7,911 bases of DNA from Nonomuraea sp. GTDB lineage: Bacteria; Actinomycetota; Actinomycetes; Streptosporangiales; Streptosporangiaceae. The stretch spans positions 1-7,911 of the forward strand of contig JABFVJ010000191.1 in the NCBI GenBank assembly GCA_013362835.1, given 5' to 3'. A model generated the notes under the pieces. The model did no database searches and was not told the DNA's origin. It was given only the letters and a program-made list of their open reading frames with translations. Shown piece by piece: positions 7,231 through 7,911 of this stretch; the first letter of the stretch is position 1; every line of letters starts with the position of its first letter. Made by a program: the position numbers and the translations under genes.

Positions 7231-7911
7231 CGACCGCATCGACCAGATGGTCGTGAGCACCGCGAGCACGACGAACAGCCCGAACGCGATCGGGATCGAC
7301 GAGTCCGTGAGCCGCCCGTCGAACAGCGCCCGCCCGGCCTCCACCGCGTGGTAGAGCGGGTTGACCGGCGCGATCGCCTTCATCCAGTCGGGCGCGAACG
7401 AGATCGGCACGAACAGCCCGGCCAGCAGCATGATCGGCAGCATGAACAGGTTGAGCGTCTGCGACATGCCGTTCTCGTCGCGTACGGTCAGCGCCAGCCC
7501 CTGGGAGAGCCCCGAGGCGAACAGCCCGGTCGCGGCCATGAGCAGCAGCACCAGCACCAGCTCGACGCCGCCGATCCGCACGCCCATGGCCACGGCCACG
7601 ACCAGCACCAGGACCGCCTGGCAGACCAGCACGACCATGTCCTTGGCCACCCGGCCGAGCACGATGGCGGGCCGCCAGGCGGGGCTGACGGCGTACCGTT
7701 CGAGGGAGCCGTTGCGCAGCTCGGCGATCAGGCCGAACCCGGAGAAGAGCGAGCCGAAGACGGCGATCATCATCATCGACGCGGGCGTGAACATGCGCAG
7801 CGCGTCGACCGTCGACCGTCCCGGCGTCAGGTCCTTCAGCAGCGGCGCGAACATCAGCAGGTAGAGCACCGGCTGCAGGATGCCGAACAGCGGCCAGATC
7901 GGATTGCTGAA
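7210..7911 (-). CDS. ABC-2 type transporter permease, N-terminus cut by window edge
   Basis: The frame is open from the right edge (first in-window residues FSNPIWPLFGILQPVLYLLMF) to the TAG at 7210, giving 233 residues. The true start lies outside the window; the in-frame GTG at 7869 is internal, because the residues before it already match the family. It is a DrrB/NodJ-like permease. After a first hydrophobic segment comes a loop and a helix (MFTPASMMMIAVFGSLFSGFG), then the conserved cytoplasmic motif ELRNGSLERYAVSPAWR, which resembles the ExxxGTLexLxVSP signature. Several more membrane helices follow, including LPIMLLAGLFVPIS, the typical NPLYHAVEAGRAL motif, and a last helix with a basic tail. 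Such permeases pair with a separate ATPase subunit, usually encoded just upstream, here beyond the right edge. They export drugs, antibiotics or polymers. The substrate cannot be told. Confidence 0.9.
   Translation of the reverse strand, partial: FSNPIWPLFGILQPVLYLLMFAPLLKDLTPGRSTVDALRMFTPASMMMIAVFGSLFSGFGLIAELRNGSLERYAVSPAWRPAIVLGRVAKDMVVLVCQAVLVLVVAVAMGVRIGGVELVLVLLLMAATGLFASGLSQGLALTVRDENGMSQTLNLFMLPIMLLAGLFVPISFAPDWMKAIAPVNPLYHAVEAGRALFDGRLTDSSIPIAFGLFVVLAVLTTIWSMRSLRRIAG

Noticed and set aside
7361..7864. 167-residue plus-strand open frame opposite the ABC-2 permease
   Set aside because: It is a serine/threonine-rich shadow. The minus strand encodes conserved permease motifs and stays open to the edge.

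Overview
The window is GC-rich DNA with strong G/C bias at third codon positions. The protein families present suggest a chromosomal segment of a high-GC actinomycete, possibly from the Streptosporangiales or Streptomyces range. No marker gene fixes the genus. It carries six protein-coding genes, two of them cut by the window edges. I see no tRNA, rRNA, insertion sequence, phage gene or CRISPR array.

Left third (1-2670, minus strand): a secreted DUF4331 protein (SSHREAP signature after a signal peptide) is followed in the same direction by an exported tetratricopeptide-repeat protein that runs off the left edge. The 147-base gap between them holds three perfect GC-rich inverted repeats in a row, which could be a terminator or an expression-tuning element. 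The function of DUF4331 is unknown.

Divergent control region (2671-2906): it lies between the DUF4331 gene and a plus-strand gene for an ABC half-transporter (exporter type, all nucleotide-binding motifs intact). It holds two copies of a GTCAA-N6-TTGAC dyad flanking an ACCTAGGT palindrome. These overlap a plausible TTGACA/TAAGTT promoter for the transporter. A third, unrelated dyad lies just before the ribosome binding site.

Right half (4614-7911): after a hairpin terminator comes hutU (urocanate hydratase, second step of histidine degradation). It is followed 58 bases later by an RpiR-family regulator with a helix-turn-helix and a sugar-isomerase (SIS) domain. A TGAATG-TTTT-CATTCA dyad in the hutU leader is the natural candidate operator for this regulator. 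No other histidine-utilisation gene is in the window. The regulator overlaps tail to tail, by 21 bases, with an ABC-2 type permease gene on the minus strand that runs off the right edge.

The most informative points are the dense operator architecture at 2770-2891, the hutU operator/regulator pairing, and the DUF4331-TPR pair with its triple-hairpin spacer. The genes themselves belong to known families, and I did not find a clearly new multi-gene system.
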